A stretch of DNA of 64,000 nt from Odiellus spinosus (GCA_963920705.1 OY987227.1:11015602-11079601); one strand, 5' to 3'; numbered from the stretch's first letter, positions 1-10,219 are shown. Numbers and translations are program-made. Notes: generated from the sequence alone by a model not told the origin.

Positions 1-52
1 ATTTTGGCTTCGTATATTTCTATTTTGGCTTCGTATATTTCTAGTTTAACAA
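1..52 (-). repeat. Minisatellite array, reverse orientation, cut by window start
   Basis: About two and a half units, read on the minus strand as AAACTAGAAATATACGAAG followed by a short spacer. This is the same family as the large array at 8873-10083 but in the opposite orientation. The array continues beyond the window, so its length and outer flank are unknown. Confidence 0.8.
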
Positions 53-439
53 TTTATTGGCTTTCATCATATATAGAACGTTAGTTTCCACATCGTGAAA
101 TAGGTGGCGTCTCCAAATTCATTTTGTGTGGGCAAAGCCACCCTTGTCATTCCTTTATTGTTGAACCTGTCTCAACCATAAAGGAGTTCTCTCTTCGTTT
201 CCGTTGTATTTGGTAGTAATATTTTTCTAAGAAATTGTTTAGAATACATAAGTTAGGGTCGCCTGTCTCTGAACGCTTCTGAGAAAATCCGAGATCTCAA
301 TTGCTGTGGATTTTTAGCGACGAAGTTAAGTATTTTATATCAAGTTTGAATAATTAATTGGGGACCCGTTGCGCTAGTTTTCATAATTCCATGACGCGTA
401 CTTTTGACTCAGACGCAGAAATTTAAACCGAAAATTATT
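53..439. other. Gene-free spacer
   Basis: Unique-looking AT-rich DNA between the leftmost minisatellite and the first MITE. I see no open frame, RNA gene or inverted repeat here. Confidence 0.5.
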
Positions 440-764
440 ATTCAGACAAAGCATAACTAGTCGGTTTAATCAGATTTAACCGAGGTTTAATCAGATTTAA
501 CCGAGGTTTAATCAGATTTAACCGAGGTTTAATCAGATTTAACCGAGGTTTAATCAGATTTAACCGAGGTTTAATCAGATTTAACCGAGGTTTAATCACA
601 ATTAACCGAGGTTTAATCACAATTAACCGAGGTTTAATCACAATTAACCGAGGTTTAATCACAATTAACCGAGGTTTAATCACAATTAACCGAGGTTTAT
701 TGAACTGAGAAGGATATTTAAACCTCGGTTAAATCTGATTAATCCACAGCTAAATACGCCTCGT
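440..764. mobile_element. MITE with GAGGCGTA-type inverted ends, copy 1, internally expanded
   Basis: The left end (TTCAGACAAAGCATAACTAG) and the reverse complement of the right end (CGAGGCGTATTTAGCTG) match the ends of the compact copy at 26726-26864. Internal sequence such as AATTAACCGAGGTTTAT is also shared. Here the inside is expanded into about eleven 21-bp units. The copy is older or more diverged than the second one; its outermost bases and target duplication are not clear. Confidence 0.7.
463..699. repeat. 21-bp tandem repeat inside MITE copy 1
   Basis: About eleven 21-bp units in two homogeneous blocks: the first units carry CAGATTTAACCGA, the later ones CACAATTAACCGA, each joined by GGTTTAAT. 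Because 21 is a multiple of three the array stays open on the minus strand, but the resulting repetitive peptide is not a credible gene. Confidence 0.9.
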
Positions 765-1020
765 GGTATAGGATTAGGTTAGGGGTAAATGTTAAAGAGA
801 AAACTCGTAGATTATTCGAAAAGGGTTCAAGGGCCTATTTTGATGGTTTTCGGTTTGTTTATGAGGTACTAAATTAGCGTATTTTGCTCGGTTCGGAAAT
901 AAAATTAGACATATTTTGAAATTACGTTTTCACAAATTCAGCGTTTGAGATTTACAATGAAATCGAGCGCGTAAGCCTACGATTTTACCGAAGCTCGTAA
1001 AATCTTTGGTTTATAGCCAG

Positions 1021-1140
1021 TAGCGCAGTTTCCCAAAAGCGCAGTTCCCAAACGCGCAGTTCCCAAAAGCGCAGTTCTCAAAAGCGCATTTTCAAAAGCA
1101 CAGTTTCCCAATAGCGCAGTTCCCATTAGCGCAGTTCCCC
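1021..1140 (+). repeat. Short minisatellite with AGCGCAGTTCCCAAA units
   Basis: About seven imperfect 17-19-bp units lie 95 bp upstream of the integrase start codon. Units vary by C/T runs and by A/T before GCGCAGT. The block could lie in the 5' flank or an upstream intron of the integrase gene; no function is apparent. Confidence 0.85.
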
Positions 1141-1234
1141 AACCCAACTTAACCTAACCTTACCTATTAGTCACGTTTTAATAGTAATAACAGTACTCTG
1201 AAAATAATTGCAGACTAATCAACTAAAATTTAAA

Positions 1235-3192
1235 ATGAAATCAATCGTGATAACGGTCCTGTTGCTGTTTTTAATGGACTTTTGTTTTTGCAATGATGTT
1301 GAAGAGTACTTTCATGAGCTGAAACATGATTACGAACAAGGTTTGCGACACCGTTATGCAATGGACACAAATGTTATAGAAATAAATCATCGTAGGCTTC
1401 AAGGCCACTGCAGAGTTCTAGATGCAATCATGATGCGGCTTCAACTAAATCCTAACCAAAACGACAATGTTTTGTTTTTGATTCAAACTATTTATACTGG
1501 ATTATCTTCACTAGTTAATGAAATGGAAGATGTTTTAAACAGTGTAGATGGAATTGACGAGCCGTATGTTTGCCCCGTTTTGCGTGATGGTATGGTAGGA
1601 AGGCCTCGTTTCGCACTAACGGAGGATCAGATCGATTTATGTAGGAATACGTTACACTTTAGTTGGATAGAATCGTCGTCATATCTAGGCGTGAACGTAA
1701 GAACATTATCGCGTCACCGCGCTCGTCTTGGATTAACAGATGTTGCAGATCCGCCAATAACAGATTTGGAACTAGATCAGCATATTTTAAACATATTGAA
1801 CAGAAATCCCAGCATTGGAGAAACATATGTCATAGGCGGTCTCCGAAGTGTGGGAATAAGAGTGCAAAGATGGAGAATTCGTGACCGTCTAAATGTTCTG
1901 GATCCAGTTGGTAGAACCCTTAGACGAAGAAACCCTATAAGGCGACGACAATACAATGTTAGAGGCGCAAATGCCCTATGGTCAGTAACTAAACTTTATA
2001 TCAATACTATAGGGAGGTAGGAATCCTTACCTTGCAAAGCCATGCCTTCATATTTCTTATCTATATATATAGATATATATATCTAAGCCCAGAAATATGG
2101 ACTGCGATACGTCAAGGCCTCCTTCCCCCTAGTCTCTTGATACCTCTCTATATGAGGGCGCAACCGCGGATATTTAAAAGTTTCTAAAACAATACCTCTT
2201 AGATTTCTCCCAAATAAAATCCATCCACAGCTTCCACAAAAAAAAAAAAAAAAAATAAAATAAAATAAAATAAAAATAAAGCTCCCACAAAACATTACCT
2301 TCAAAGTTGTCCAGAAACCTTTTCCACAATCTTTACTTCCACATGTGCTCTTTGTTAGGAATTTCTGGTTATGAGCTCCTGGTAATATTTATGTTGATCC
2401 ATTTCTGGCAGGCATATGGACGGGAATCATAAATTGATAGCATGGAGATTCGTTTTCCACGGATGTATCGACGGTTTCAGTCGATACATTATTTATCTGG
2501 AGTGTCTTACGAACAATAGGGCAGATAGTGTTTTGAGGCTTTTCAACGAAGGTGCTCAGTCGTATGGTCTTCCTCTTCGAGTGAGAGGGGACAAGGGATC
2601 GGAGAATGTGGACGTTGCAAGATATATGCTGCTTAATCGTGGATTGGACAGAGGTAGCTACATAACTGGACTCTCCGTCCATAACCAACGGATAGAACGG
2701 CTTTGGCGTGAAGTGAACAGACTTGTCTCGTCATATTACAAAGGAATTTTCCTTTTCATGCAAGACTCTGGTATTTTAAACGCTGACAGCGAAATGCACT
2801 TATACGCGCTGCATATTGTGTACCTTCCGCGAATTCGGGAATCGTGTGCCAGTTTAACGGAAGCTTGGAATCACCACTCGCTAAGCACGGAAAATGGTAA
2901 CTCTCCAATTCAACTTTGGTCTATATCAATAATGAACGAATTAGACGCAGCTAATGAAAACCATGATTACGCTAACGAACCACTGTTGTACGGGGTAGAG
3001 GATATTTTGAGCATACCTACTGAAACGGATAACAATGTCATGGTTGATGAATGTCAATTCTTCCCTGGGATTGCTATTCATGATGAGTTGTTAAACTCCA
3101 TTGACGTGAAAGCTGATGATGGAAATCACGGTATAGATATATATATTCAAGTGTTGGTTTTTTTAACAAACCACGGATTTCCTAATAATTGA
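1235..3192 (+). CDS. DDE/rve-type integrase (transposase-like), two exons
   Basis: Exons are 1235-1980 and 2412-3192, giving 508 aa. Role (family knowledge): integrase-core proteins of this kind cut and join DNA in the nucleus. Seen in sequence: an N-terminal region of no known kind; a helix-turn-helix-like stretch at about residues 122-167 (begins [11 protein letters not shown]); a second basic DNA-binding-like stretch at 177-241; and a core with D252 (HMDGNHKL), D309 (RGDKGSEN) and E344 (HNQRIERLW), with 34 residues between the last two. A later motif, [16 protein letters not shown], is typical of rve cores. The intron joins TG|G to make W249 in frame. No stop or frameshift breaks it. The ATG at 1235 (A at -3) gives an odd hydrophobic start ([17 protein letters not shown]) resembling a signal peptide. 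A splice acceptor TTGCAG at 1208-1213 would keep the frame and allow an upstream exon instead. It faces the HECT gene tail to tail. It may be transposon-borne or domesticated. Confidence 0.85.
1981..2411 (+). other. Intron of the integrase gene
   Basis: 431-bp phase-2 intron with donor G|GTCAGT at 1981 and acceptor TTTCTGGCAG at 2402-2411. Removing it turns two separate open frames into one continuous protein across the most conserved part of the integrase core, two codons before the first catalytic Asp. The intron contains a TATATA stretch and an A-rich run near 2240-2275. Confidence 0.85.
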
Positions 3193-3872
3193 ATAGCTTA
3201 ATGGTGAGGAAGTACCTTTTCTACTATAAGTGAAAGTAAAATATTGTAATACCTTGAACGGCTATATGATGTTGAAAATTAAATGATTATCTTACATATC
3301 AATAACAAGCAAACTTTGGGCGATCATCGCCAAAGTATTGAACTTTTATTTCGTTATTCACTTTTGCTTAAAGGAATATGAAGTCTGAAAACCTTTTTAA
3401 CGATTCTTCTACTAAAATCAAAATAGATTCATATTATTTATCCGAATATTTTTGGAAATTTGGAACAGTTCTGGGATGTTTTTCAAATGTTTTACAACGC
3501 AAACAGGTGTTATTTTTGGCAGAAGAATCGAGAAAAATCTCGTTTCCAGACTTCATTATACCTTTATATTTACCAAATAAACTACAAACTGCTTCAAAAC
3601 GATTTATTAAACTTAAGAACCGAGTTTTAAAGCTTTAATTTAGGTAACACGAAATGGTAATATGATATTCTTTGATAATGGATTTTTTTAAAAATCAGAC
3701 GAAAAACCCAATAAGTGTCCAACTTGTACAGATATATTGGGATATTTCAAATTCTTAAGAAACAACATTAAAATAAAACTTTTTTAAATTGATATCTTGT
3801 CAATTTTGAGTATTTAGAAATAGAGTGATTCCGCTTGAACCTTACAGAAAATGGAAATCAGTTTTCAATGGG
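3193..3872. other. Convergent 3' intergenic region
   Basis: Separates the two stop codons. A possible polyadenylation signal for the integrase is ATTAAA at 3278-3283. On the minus strand AATAAA at 3603-3608 (TTTATT on plus) could serve the HECT gene. An 86-codon open frame at 3378-3638 has no recognisable motif, and I do not call it a gene. Confidence 0.5.
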
Positions 3873-6800
3873 CTAGGCCATTCCGAACCCGGCACTATCG
3901 CACATAGCAAAGTCCATTGCGTTGCAGAAAGATTCAAAGCTTTCGTGAATAACAGGCAAATAAATTTTTAAAGCGCATGTACTAGCGTGTGGTACGCGGC
4001 TTACGAGTTTCCTTTCCTGTTCAGTATTGTCTCGAGGGTGTACAAATTCTATGGAGGGGGTAATGTCAAAACCCAAGGGTGGAATATCTTCGCTACCAGT
4101 GGCAAATATCAAGAGGTCTTTGACTGTGGCACGAGTTAAGCCTTCCTGGCAATCAATTGCGTAGTCCATAAAATATTGCAGGACTTTGCATTCCACATCA
4201 AACTTCATTGTATGCTCTTCGGAATAATTGATGTCAGAAAACAAACTGATAAGTTTGGACGCGGTTATCTCGGTTCCGTGATAACAAAACTCCACCTTAA
4301 ATGAATTAGGGAATTGGACCATTTTTTCATGTACTCCAAGCGTTTTTAATCCTTCTATGAACCTGTGTCTCGGTTCCGCTGTGTTGGTAAAGACGCAAAA
4401 GTAAAGCAAGTCTTTCATGAGATTCTCCTTATCACCGATTTTCAAAATAGGTTTAGTTGACCCAGCTAATAATCTCAACTGCGAATGTTTTTCCGCTAAG
4501 TCTTGTAAACTCGGTAGATCTTTGCAATTCGAAATCTCCGCTAGACTAGCTCTCAACTCATAATCAGAAATGTCATCCAATGATGGCTGCAATACAATCG
4601 GATCTAGAACCAAAGAGTCGAAGGTTATTTTACTGATGCAACGGGGACCAAGGCCTCCGTGTACCAAGGAAAGTGCAAAAGCCCGTCCAGCAAAGAAATA
4701 AAGGTCTTTTTCTCGAGCAGAACTGTTGGAATTAAGCATTCTTGCGTTTTCTGGTCCAGTAAAAACATGGCTGTTTACTACTTCCTTAACCAAAATTCTA
4801 AAAAACTCCCGCGTAGGGCCACCGGCGTCGAAGGTTTCCTGTTTAATAATAGCTCCACTGGCGCTTTTTCTTAAATTATCAGTGAAGCAAATGTTAAATT
4901 TTTTTTCTGGTTTGAATGACGGCCTTTTAAAGGCCCTTAAAGCGCATTCCAAAAAGGACTTGCGATTCACGGATATGAAATATGATTGGTCAGCTTGAAT
5001 TTGGGATGCCAGATCTGTTAATATTGATTGAAGAGCAATGTTTTCCATATCAGATACCATTACTTCATTTCTTTCTTCAGTATAGAGGCCTACATCATCT
5101 TTGTCTTCCGAGTTTAGTGTTTCATCATCATATAGTTCTAAATACTTGTCATACGCAGTTGAGATTGTAGATTTGTCTTCAACGCCTTTTGTAAATTCAC
5201 TAGGACAAGTTTGATCATCAAACGTATTAGTCTGCATTAATATGAATTCTGTATTTTGCTTGCTTTCAGTACCCTTGGAATAGGTCGAGTCACTTGGATC
5301 CCCCAAACTAACAGTGGAACCATTTCTTTTTGACGAGTCGTCGTCAGCCAAGTTTTTTCCCATGTTTTTGGGGGTTAAATCATATTCAGGTAGACTACTG
5401 CTACTGTCAGCGTCAGAGGATTCTCTTGGAAGATCATGGTTTACATTTTCTTCTCCAGTTAGTAAATCTACACTAGGCCTGACATAGACTGGCTTTTGTT
5501 TCCAAATGCGGTGTAAGAATTCCCCATCCAATACGGTGTTCGCGTTTTCCAACTTCGGTGGTAAAAGGCAACTTCCCACGGAGTTGAGGAGCTCTAGTCT
5601 AAATTAACAATGTTAAAGAAAGTAAATTTCAATATCAAATTGAAAAGGGGTCTCAAAACATTGTATAAATTATTTCAGAATGCTAGAGGCAGAAGATTAT
5701 CATACATATAATAGTATTCATTGTCATCTAGTGTACCAAAGGGTTTAGATGTTTCATGGGTCCCATTTCAAGCTTATAGTTACAAAATTTCTTAACCTTA
5801 CCCTATGGCATTTAAAGTTATTTAAAAATAAACTTTACCACAAAATATATTTTTCCTATTGTATCCGGCCGTGGAAACTTTTTACGGCGTACAGATTAAC
5901 TAGAATCTGGACATTGGGCATGCGTGGTAATGGACAAGCTGGGAAAATAGACAAACCCAAATGCAATTTCTTAAAGGCCCTATATCTGCTCTGAAACTTG
6001 CCCTTTTAAAGTGCTCTTCCCTTATGCATGCAGCCTAGCTTTGACTGTACAATTTATTTTGTACCACGTCGTCTGCTAAGCTAGAAAACAAGGCGACTTT
6101 AAAGGGGATTTGAAAATTACAGATAGTCCCTTTAAATAGACCACGAAACCATTGAGACTTCTGTATAGCATAACCGAATCATTCTTTACTTACTCAACTT
6201 CAGGCGTCACTATATCATGAAAGCAGCTCTTTATTTTATCTAGAACTTGTGAGGCTGACCAGGACTTTTCGAAATTAACTTCGTCAATTACAAATCCTTT
6301 TTTGAACAAGAGTTTCCTTGCTTCGCCCTTTGGTGTTTTTTTTATGCTAGGGCCACCCAAGAGAATCACAGTCTTTCTAAAGTTATTAAAAAGGCGGATG
6401 CTACTGACAGTAGTTGGATCTTCACGTTTTAACCTAAAATAATAAAATTTTACTAATATTTTTCCACCATGTAATCTTAAAATAGCCAGTAGTCGGCTGA
6501 AAAATTAGGCTGGAGAAAAGCTAAAATTAGGAATCTATGCTAACTTGTAGGAAAATAAACTTAGTAGTGCGTAAGGCGGCTAATCTATTTAGTTAAACTA
6601 GAAATATATGTTTTCTTAAACTAGAAATATATGTTTTCTTAAACTAGAAATATATGTTTTCTTAAACTAGAAATATATGTTTTCTTAAACTAGAAATATA
6701 TGTTTTCTTAAACTAGAAATATATGTTTTCTTAAACTAGAAATATATGTTTTCTTAAACTAGAAATATATGTTTTCTTAAACTAGAAATATATGTTTTCT

Positions 6801-8178
6801 TAAACTAGAAATATATGTTTTCTTAAACTAGAAATATATGTTTTCTTAAACTAGAAATATATGTTTTCTTAAACTAGAAATATATGTTTTCTTAAACTAG
6901 AAATATATGTTTTCTTAAACTAGAAATATATGTTTTCTTAAACTAGAAATATATGTTTTCTTAAACTAGAAATATAAAAACCTGAATTATATAGGTCAAG
7001 AAACCCTCTAAGCGACTGTAATTTTCTCCAGGGTATGTATAGACCGAGTAGGGAAATAACTCCCCCAATACATCATGCCCCTTGCACTAGCGATTCCTGT
7101 TGGTCGCCAGGCAACCTTCAGACGCATGACGTCCATTGGGGAGTTATTTACCGACTCGGTCTATAGCTACCCTGATTTCCCCTGTGAAAATAGACACTAC
7201 TTTTGTTCAAGAGGAGTTTACTGTATAGCCGAAACTAAGGTTGTTGATATACAGTGTCAAACCTCATAGGAAAACACCGCCGTTCCCATAAAAAGAGTGT
7301 TTATTTTCCAAGAGTCAAGGGAGAGGCGATAGGCACAAAATCTAACGGGTCTCTCTTAGCCGATATAGGTGAAAATAGACGTGAAATTTAAGTTCATGTT
7401 CAAGAGCAGCTGGGAAAAATGGGAAAAATCTAAGGCGGATTCATACACAATATTAGACTCTATAGAGAAAAAAGTAGTCGGACCTATTGCTCTTGAACAT
7501 ACGTATAGGCTTTTCACCATACAATAAACTATGAGTCAAGGGTATTTGACCTAGCAGCCCGACATATATAAAGATACCTACTGGAATATAATTAATTACA
7601 CACTATGCCAAAACTGGGTATGCACTTTACCTTTTAGTTGATCGTTTCCTTCTTGATGAAATGTTGTATTTTGGGCCGATAACACGTTTTGCGTTTCTTG
7701 GTCTAAATAATTGCGAAATATGCTGTTGTATTTGACCTCTCTGGTCAACTCGGTTTGTTCCAGGCGGAAGCGTCGATGTAGTTTGGGAAGGCGGAAACTG
7801 TAGGTTTCGGTTAGCCAAATTTTCATTATCAGAAACAAATGATCCCAAGGCCGTCACTTGAGCACTCGAGTATTGGTTTTGCAAGGCTAAAGTTTGCGCC
7901 AAAACATTCAACTCTGTTTCATTCTCTGAAACGTATGGTCGCGTGGCCGAGGCTACTGGATTCGAGAGTTGCCTTTGGTCGCTTAAACTTTCCGTAAACG
8001 CTGTTTCATTCTCAGAAACGTAGGGCCGCGTGGCAAAGGCCGCGGAACTCGGGAGTTGCCTTTGTGGTCCCAAAGTATCGGTCAAAACTTTCATTATATT
8101 CTCGTTACTAATTACCTGTTGCAAGGCCCCAAACACGTTATTTTGTGTCGGGTTGAAGTAGTTGTTATTATTAGCCAT
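3873..8178 (-). CDS. HECT-domain E3 ubiquitin ligase, G2E3-like, three exons
   Basis: Coding exons in order are 8178-7631, 6433-6194 and 5598-3873, giving 837 aa. HECT ligases take ubiquitin onto a cysteine and pass it to a substrate lysine. The HECT domain covers about residues 479-837, the usual ~350 aa. It shows the DAGGPTREFF motif at about 520-529 and the C-terminal HASTCALKIYLP motif with catalytic Cys804, ending in GFGMA. Exon 1 is low-complexity with two copies of an ATRPYVSENET repeat and ends in a basic RRKRSTKR stretch that could be a nuclear signal. Residues 183-300 resemble the region before HECT in fish and invertebrate G2E3-like proteins. Both introns are phase 2; the joins recreate Arg183 (AG|G) and Glu263 (GA|A). 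The start ATG has A at -3 and G at +4, and an in-frame TAA two codons upstream. An acidic, Ser-rich linker lies at about 310-460. All exons are intact. The substrate is unknown. Confidence 0.87.
5599..6193 (-). other. Intron 2 of the HECT gene
   Basis: 595-bp intron with donor GA|GTAAGT (intron starts at 6193) and acceptor TTAATTTAG ending at 5599. It carries a foldback element at 5969-6136. The open frame at 5749-5994 is intronic and has no coding features. Confidence 0.85.
5969..6136. mobile_element. Foldback (MITE-like) element in HECT intron 2
   Basis: Imperfect inverted arms of about 45 bp: the left arm begins CTTAAAGGCCCTATATCTG, and the right arm in reverse complement begins TTTAAAGGGACTATCTG. 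The family and target duplication are not determined. Confidence 0.55.
6592..6976 (+). repeat. 23-bp minisatellite, AAACTAGAAATATA family
   Basis: About 16-17 nearly identical 23-bp units made of TTAAACTAGAAATATATG plus TTTTC. The array ends in AAAACCTGAATTAT, the same sequence that ends the array at 10083. This shared right flank suggests the arrays are parts of one dispersed element rather than independent slippage events. Confidence 0.93.
7031..7172. mobile_element. Foldback (MITE-like) element in HECT intron 1
   Basis: The left arm GGGTATGTATAGACCGAGTA and the right arm in reverse complement GGGTAGCTATAGACCGAGTC pair over about 40 bp, with weaker pairing further in. Total about 140 bp. 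No coding capacity. Confidence 0.7.
7368..7518. mobile_element. Second foldback element in HECT intron 1
   Basis: The left arm has GGTGAAAATAGACGTG and GTTCATGTTCAAGAGCAG; the right arm in reverse complement has GGTGAAAAGCCTATACG and ATGTTCAAGAGCAA. The centre contains one copy of the dispersed GGCGGATT motif (7433-7482). Confidence 0.6.
7433..7482 (+). repeat. Dispersed ~50-bp motif GGCGGATTAATACA...AAAGTAGTA
   Basis: Reads GGCGGATTCATACACAATAT, then after about 17 bases AAAAAAGTAGTC. Similar copies occur near 26.9, 33.3, 34.9, 40.5, 52.3 and 58.35 kb, nearly all on the plus strand. Nature unknown. Confidence 0.5.
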
Positions 8179-8388
8179 TATTCTTTAAATCAATTTATCT
8201 GTAGACTTATCCTGCTGATAATATGACTATAGTTATTAACTTATTACGAGCAACTCGTCCTCTCCCTTCGCGTTCCTGTTTGAATCGGCCCGTGGGAAAT
8301 ATGTTAAATTCTGTCCATTTCTCACGAGCAGGTATTTCGTCTCGGAGCGCCATCTAGGGACTTAGACGAAAACATGGAGAATACGTGG
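8179..8388 (-). promoter_or_regulatory. 5' flank of the HECT gene (presumed promoter)
   Basis: 210 bp between the HECT start codon and a MITE. It is slightly richer in GC than its surroundings. No clear TATA box is visible. Assignment as promoter rests only on position. Confidence 0.35.
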
Positions 8389-8756
8389 CAGAGTTGCCAC
8401 ATTTTTTTCAAATACAAATTCCCTGACTTTTCCAGGTTTTTCCCGGACCTTTTCCAACGATTTTCCTTGACCGTTTCAGCTAATACTACCCAATTTTGAA
8501 CCTTTTATTTTTATATTATTTTGCAATTTCGTTCGCCAAACCTTTTGCACGCTTGTCTTTGTTTTAATCTATACAACTGACACGGTCGGCTTCAAATCTT
8601 TTTCACAGATGATTGGAATTTCCTGGCTTCTTGAAAGATCTTTAAATTCCTTGACTTTTCCCTGACTTTTTAAAATATCTTAAAATTTCCTGATTTTTCC
8701 CTGACTTTTTTGGTTCTTTTCAAATTCCCTGTTTTCCCTGACCTGTGGCAACCCTG
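8389..8756. mobile_element. Non-autonomous hAT-like element with target duplication
   Basis: Inverted ends CAGAGTTGCCACA and (reverse complement) CAGGGTTGCCACA. It is flanked by the 5-bp direct repeat CGTGG (8384-8388 and 8757-8761). The interior has repeated AAATTCCCTGACTTTTCC segments and no open frame. hAT elements usually make 8-bp duplications, so the superfamily is tentative. Related fragments lie at 13550-13640 and 61310-61380. Confidence 0.8.
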
Positions 8757-8872
8757 CGTGGTGTCTGCATAAGACAACACATTCTGTTCTACAATTAATG
8801 TAAATCTGTTGTTTTCGGCACCAATAAAATTAATTACACTTTCCTTTTTTTATTTCGTTATATTATAAACTG

Positions 8873-10083
8873 TTTAAACTAGAAATATACGAAGCTAAAC
8901 TAGAAATACACGAAGCTAAACTAGAAATACACGAAGTTAAACTAGAAATACACGAAGTTAAACTAGAAATACACGAAGTTAAACTAGAAATACACGAATC
9001 TAAACTTGAAATATACGAACCTAAACTAGAAATATACGAACCTAAACTAGAAATATACGAACCTAAACTAGAAATATACGAACCTAAACTAGAAATATAC
9101 GAACCTAAACTAGAAATATACGAATCTAAACTAGAAATATACGAATCTAAACTAGAAATATACGAATCTAAACTAGAAATATACGAAGCTAAACTAGATA
9201 TATACGAAGCTAAACTTGATATATACGAAGCTAAACTTGATATATACGAAGCTAAACTTGATATATACGAAGCTAAACTTGATATATACGAAGCTAAACT
9301 TGATATATACGAATCTAAACTTGATATATACGAATCTAAACTTGATATATACGAAGCTAAACTTGATATATACGAAGCTAAACTTGATATATACGAAGCT
9401 AAACTTGATATATACGAAGCTAAACTTGATATATACGAAGCTAAACTTGATATATACGAAGCTAAACTTGATATATACGAAGCTAAACTTGATATATACG
9501 AAGCTAAACTTGATATATACGAAGCTAAACTTGATATATAAATACGAAGCTAAACTTGATATATACGAAGCTTAACTTGATATATACGAAGCTAAACTTG
9601 ATATATACGAAGCTAAACTTGATATATACGAAGCTAAACTTGATATATACGAAGCTAAACTTGATATATACGAAGCTAAACTTGATATATACGAACCTAA
9701 ACTTGATATATACGAAGCTAAACTTGATATATACGAAGCTAAACTTGATATATACGAAGCTAAACTTGATATATACGAAGGTAATCTTGATATATACGAA
9801 GGTAAACTTGATATATACGAAGGTAAACTTGATATATACGAACCTAAACTTGATAAACTAGAAATATATTTGTTAAACTAGAAATATATTTGTTAAACTA
9901 GAAATATATTTGTTAAACTAGAAATATATTTGTTAAACTAGAAATATATTTGTTAAACTAGAAATATATTTGTTAAACTAGAAATATATTTGTTAAACTA
10001 GAAATATATTTGTTAAACTAGAAATATATTTGTTAAACTAGAAATATATTTGTTAAACTAGAAATATATTTGTTAAACTAGAA
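8873..10083 (+). repeat. Large minisatellite, 21-bp then 20-bp units, AAACTAGAAATATA family
   Basis: About 57 units. 8873-9190: AAACTAGAAATA(T/C)ACGAA with GCT, GTT, CCT or TCT spacers. 9190-9852: AAACTTGATATATACGAAG units, 21 bp each. 9853-10083: AAACTAGAAATATATTTGTT, 20 bp each. It ends in AAAACCTGAATTAT. The long open frames here (9216-9861) come only from the 21-bp period. Orientation is opposite to the copy at 1-52, so both arrays point away from the two genes. Confidence 0.95.
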
Positions 10084-10219
10084 ATATATGAAGATAAAAC
10101 CTGAATTATGTCCTGTTTGGCGCCCCATAGCCTATAAATTTAACGCTCTATCGAATAGTGCTCTTGGGTTTTGCTCTAAAAAGATTTTAGCCTTATTAAC
10201 ATGTAATATAATCCTAGCC

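Larger units (their letters stand above)
6434..7630 (-). other. Intron 1 of the HECT gene, filled with repeats
   Basis: 1197-bp intron with donor AAAAG|GTAAAG (intron starts at 7630) and acceptor TTATTTTAG ending at 6434. It contains a 23-bp minisatellite (6592-6976) and two foldback elements (7031-7172 and 7368-7518). The open frame at 7075-7269 falls inside the first foldback element and is not a gene. Confidence 0.83.

Noticed and set aside
438..683. 81-codon open frame on the minus strand
   Set aside because: It translates the 21-bp repeat over and over; the frame is open only because 21 is a multiple of three.
3378..3638. 86-codon open frame between the two convergent genes
   Set aside because: Starts with ATG but has no motif, conserved-looking composition or splice context; it lies in the shared 3' region of both genes.
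4659..5170. Plus-strand open frames opposite the HECT exon
   Set aside because: They are antisense shadows of the strongly supported HECT coding exon.
9216..9861. Long repetitive open frames (IYTKLNL repeats)
   Set aside because: By-product of the 21-bp minisatellite; no non-repeat coding sequence, and arrays of other unit length nearby are closed.
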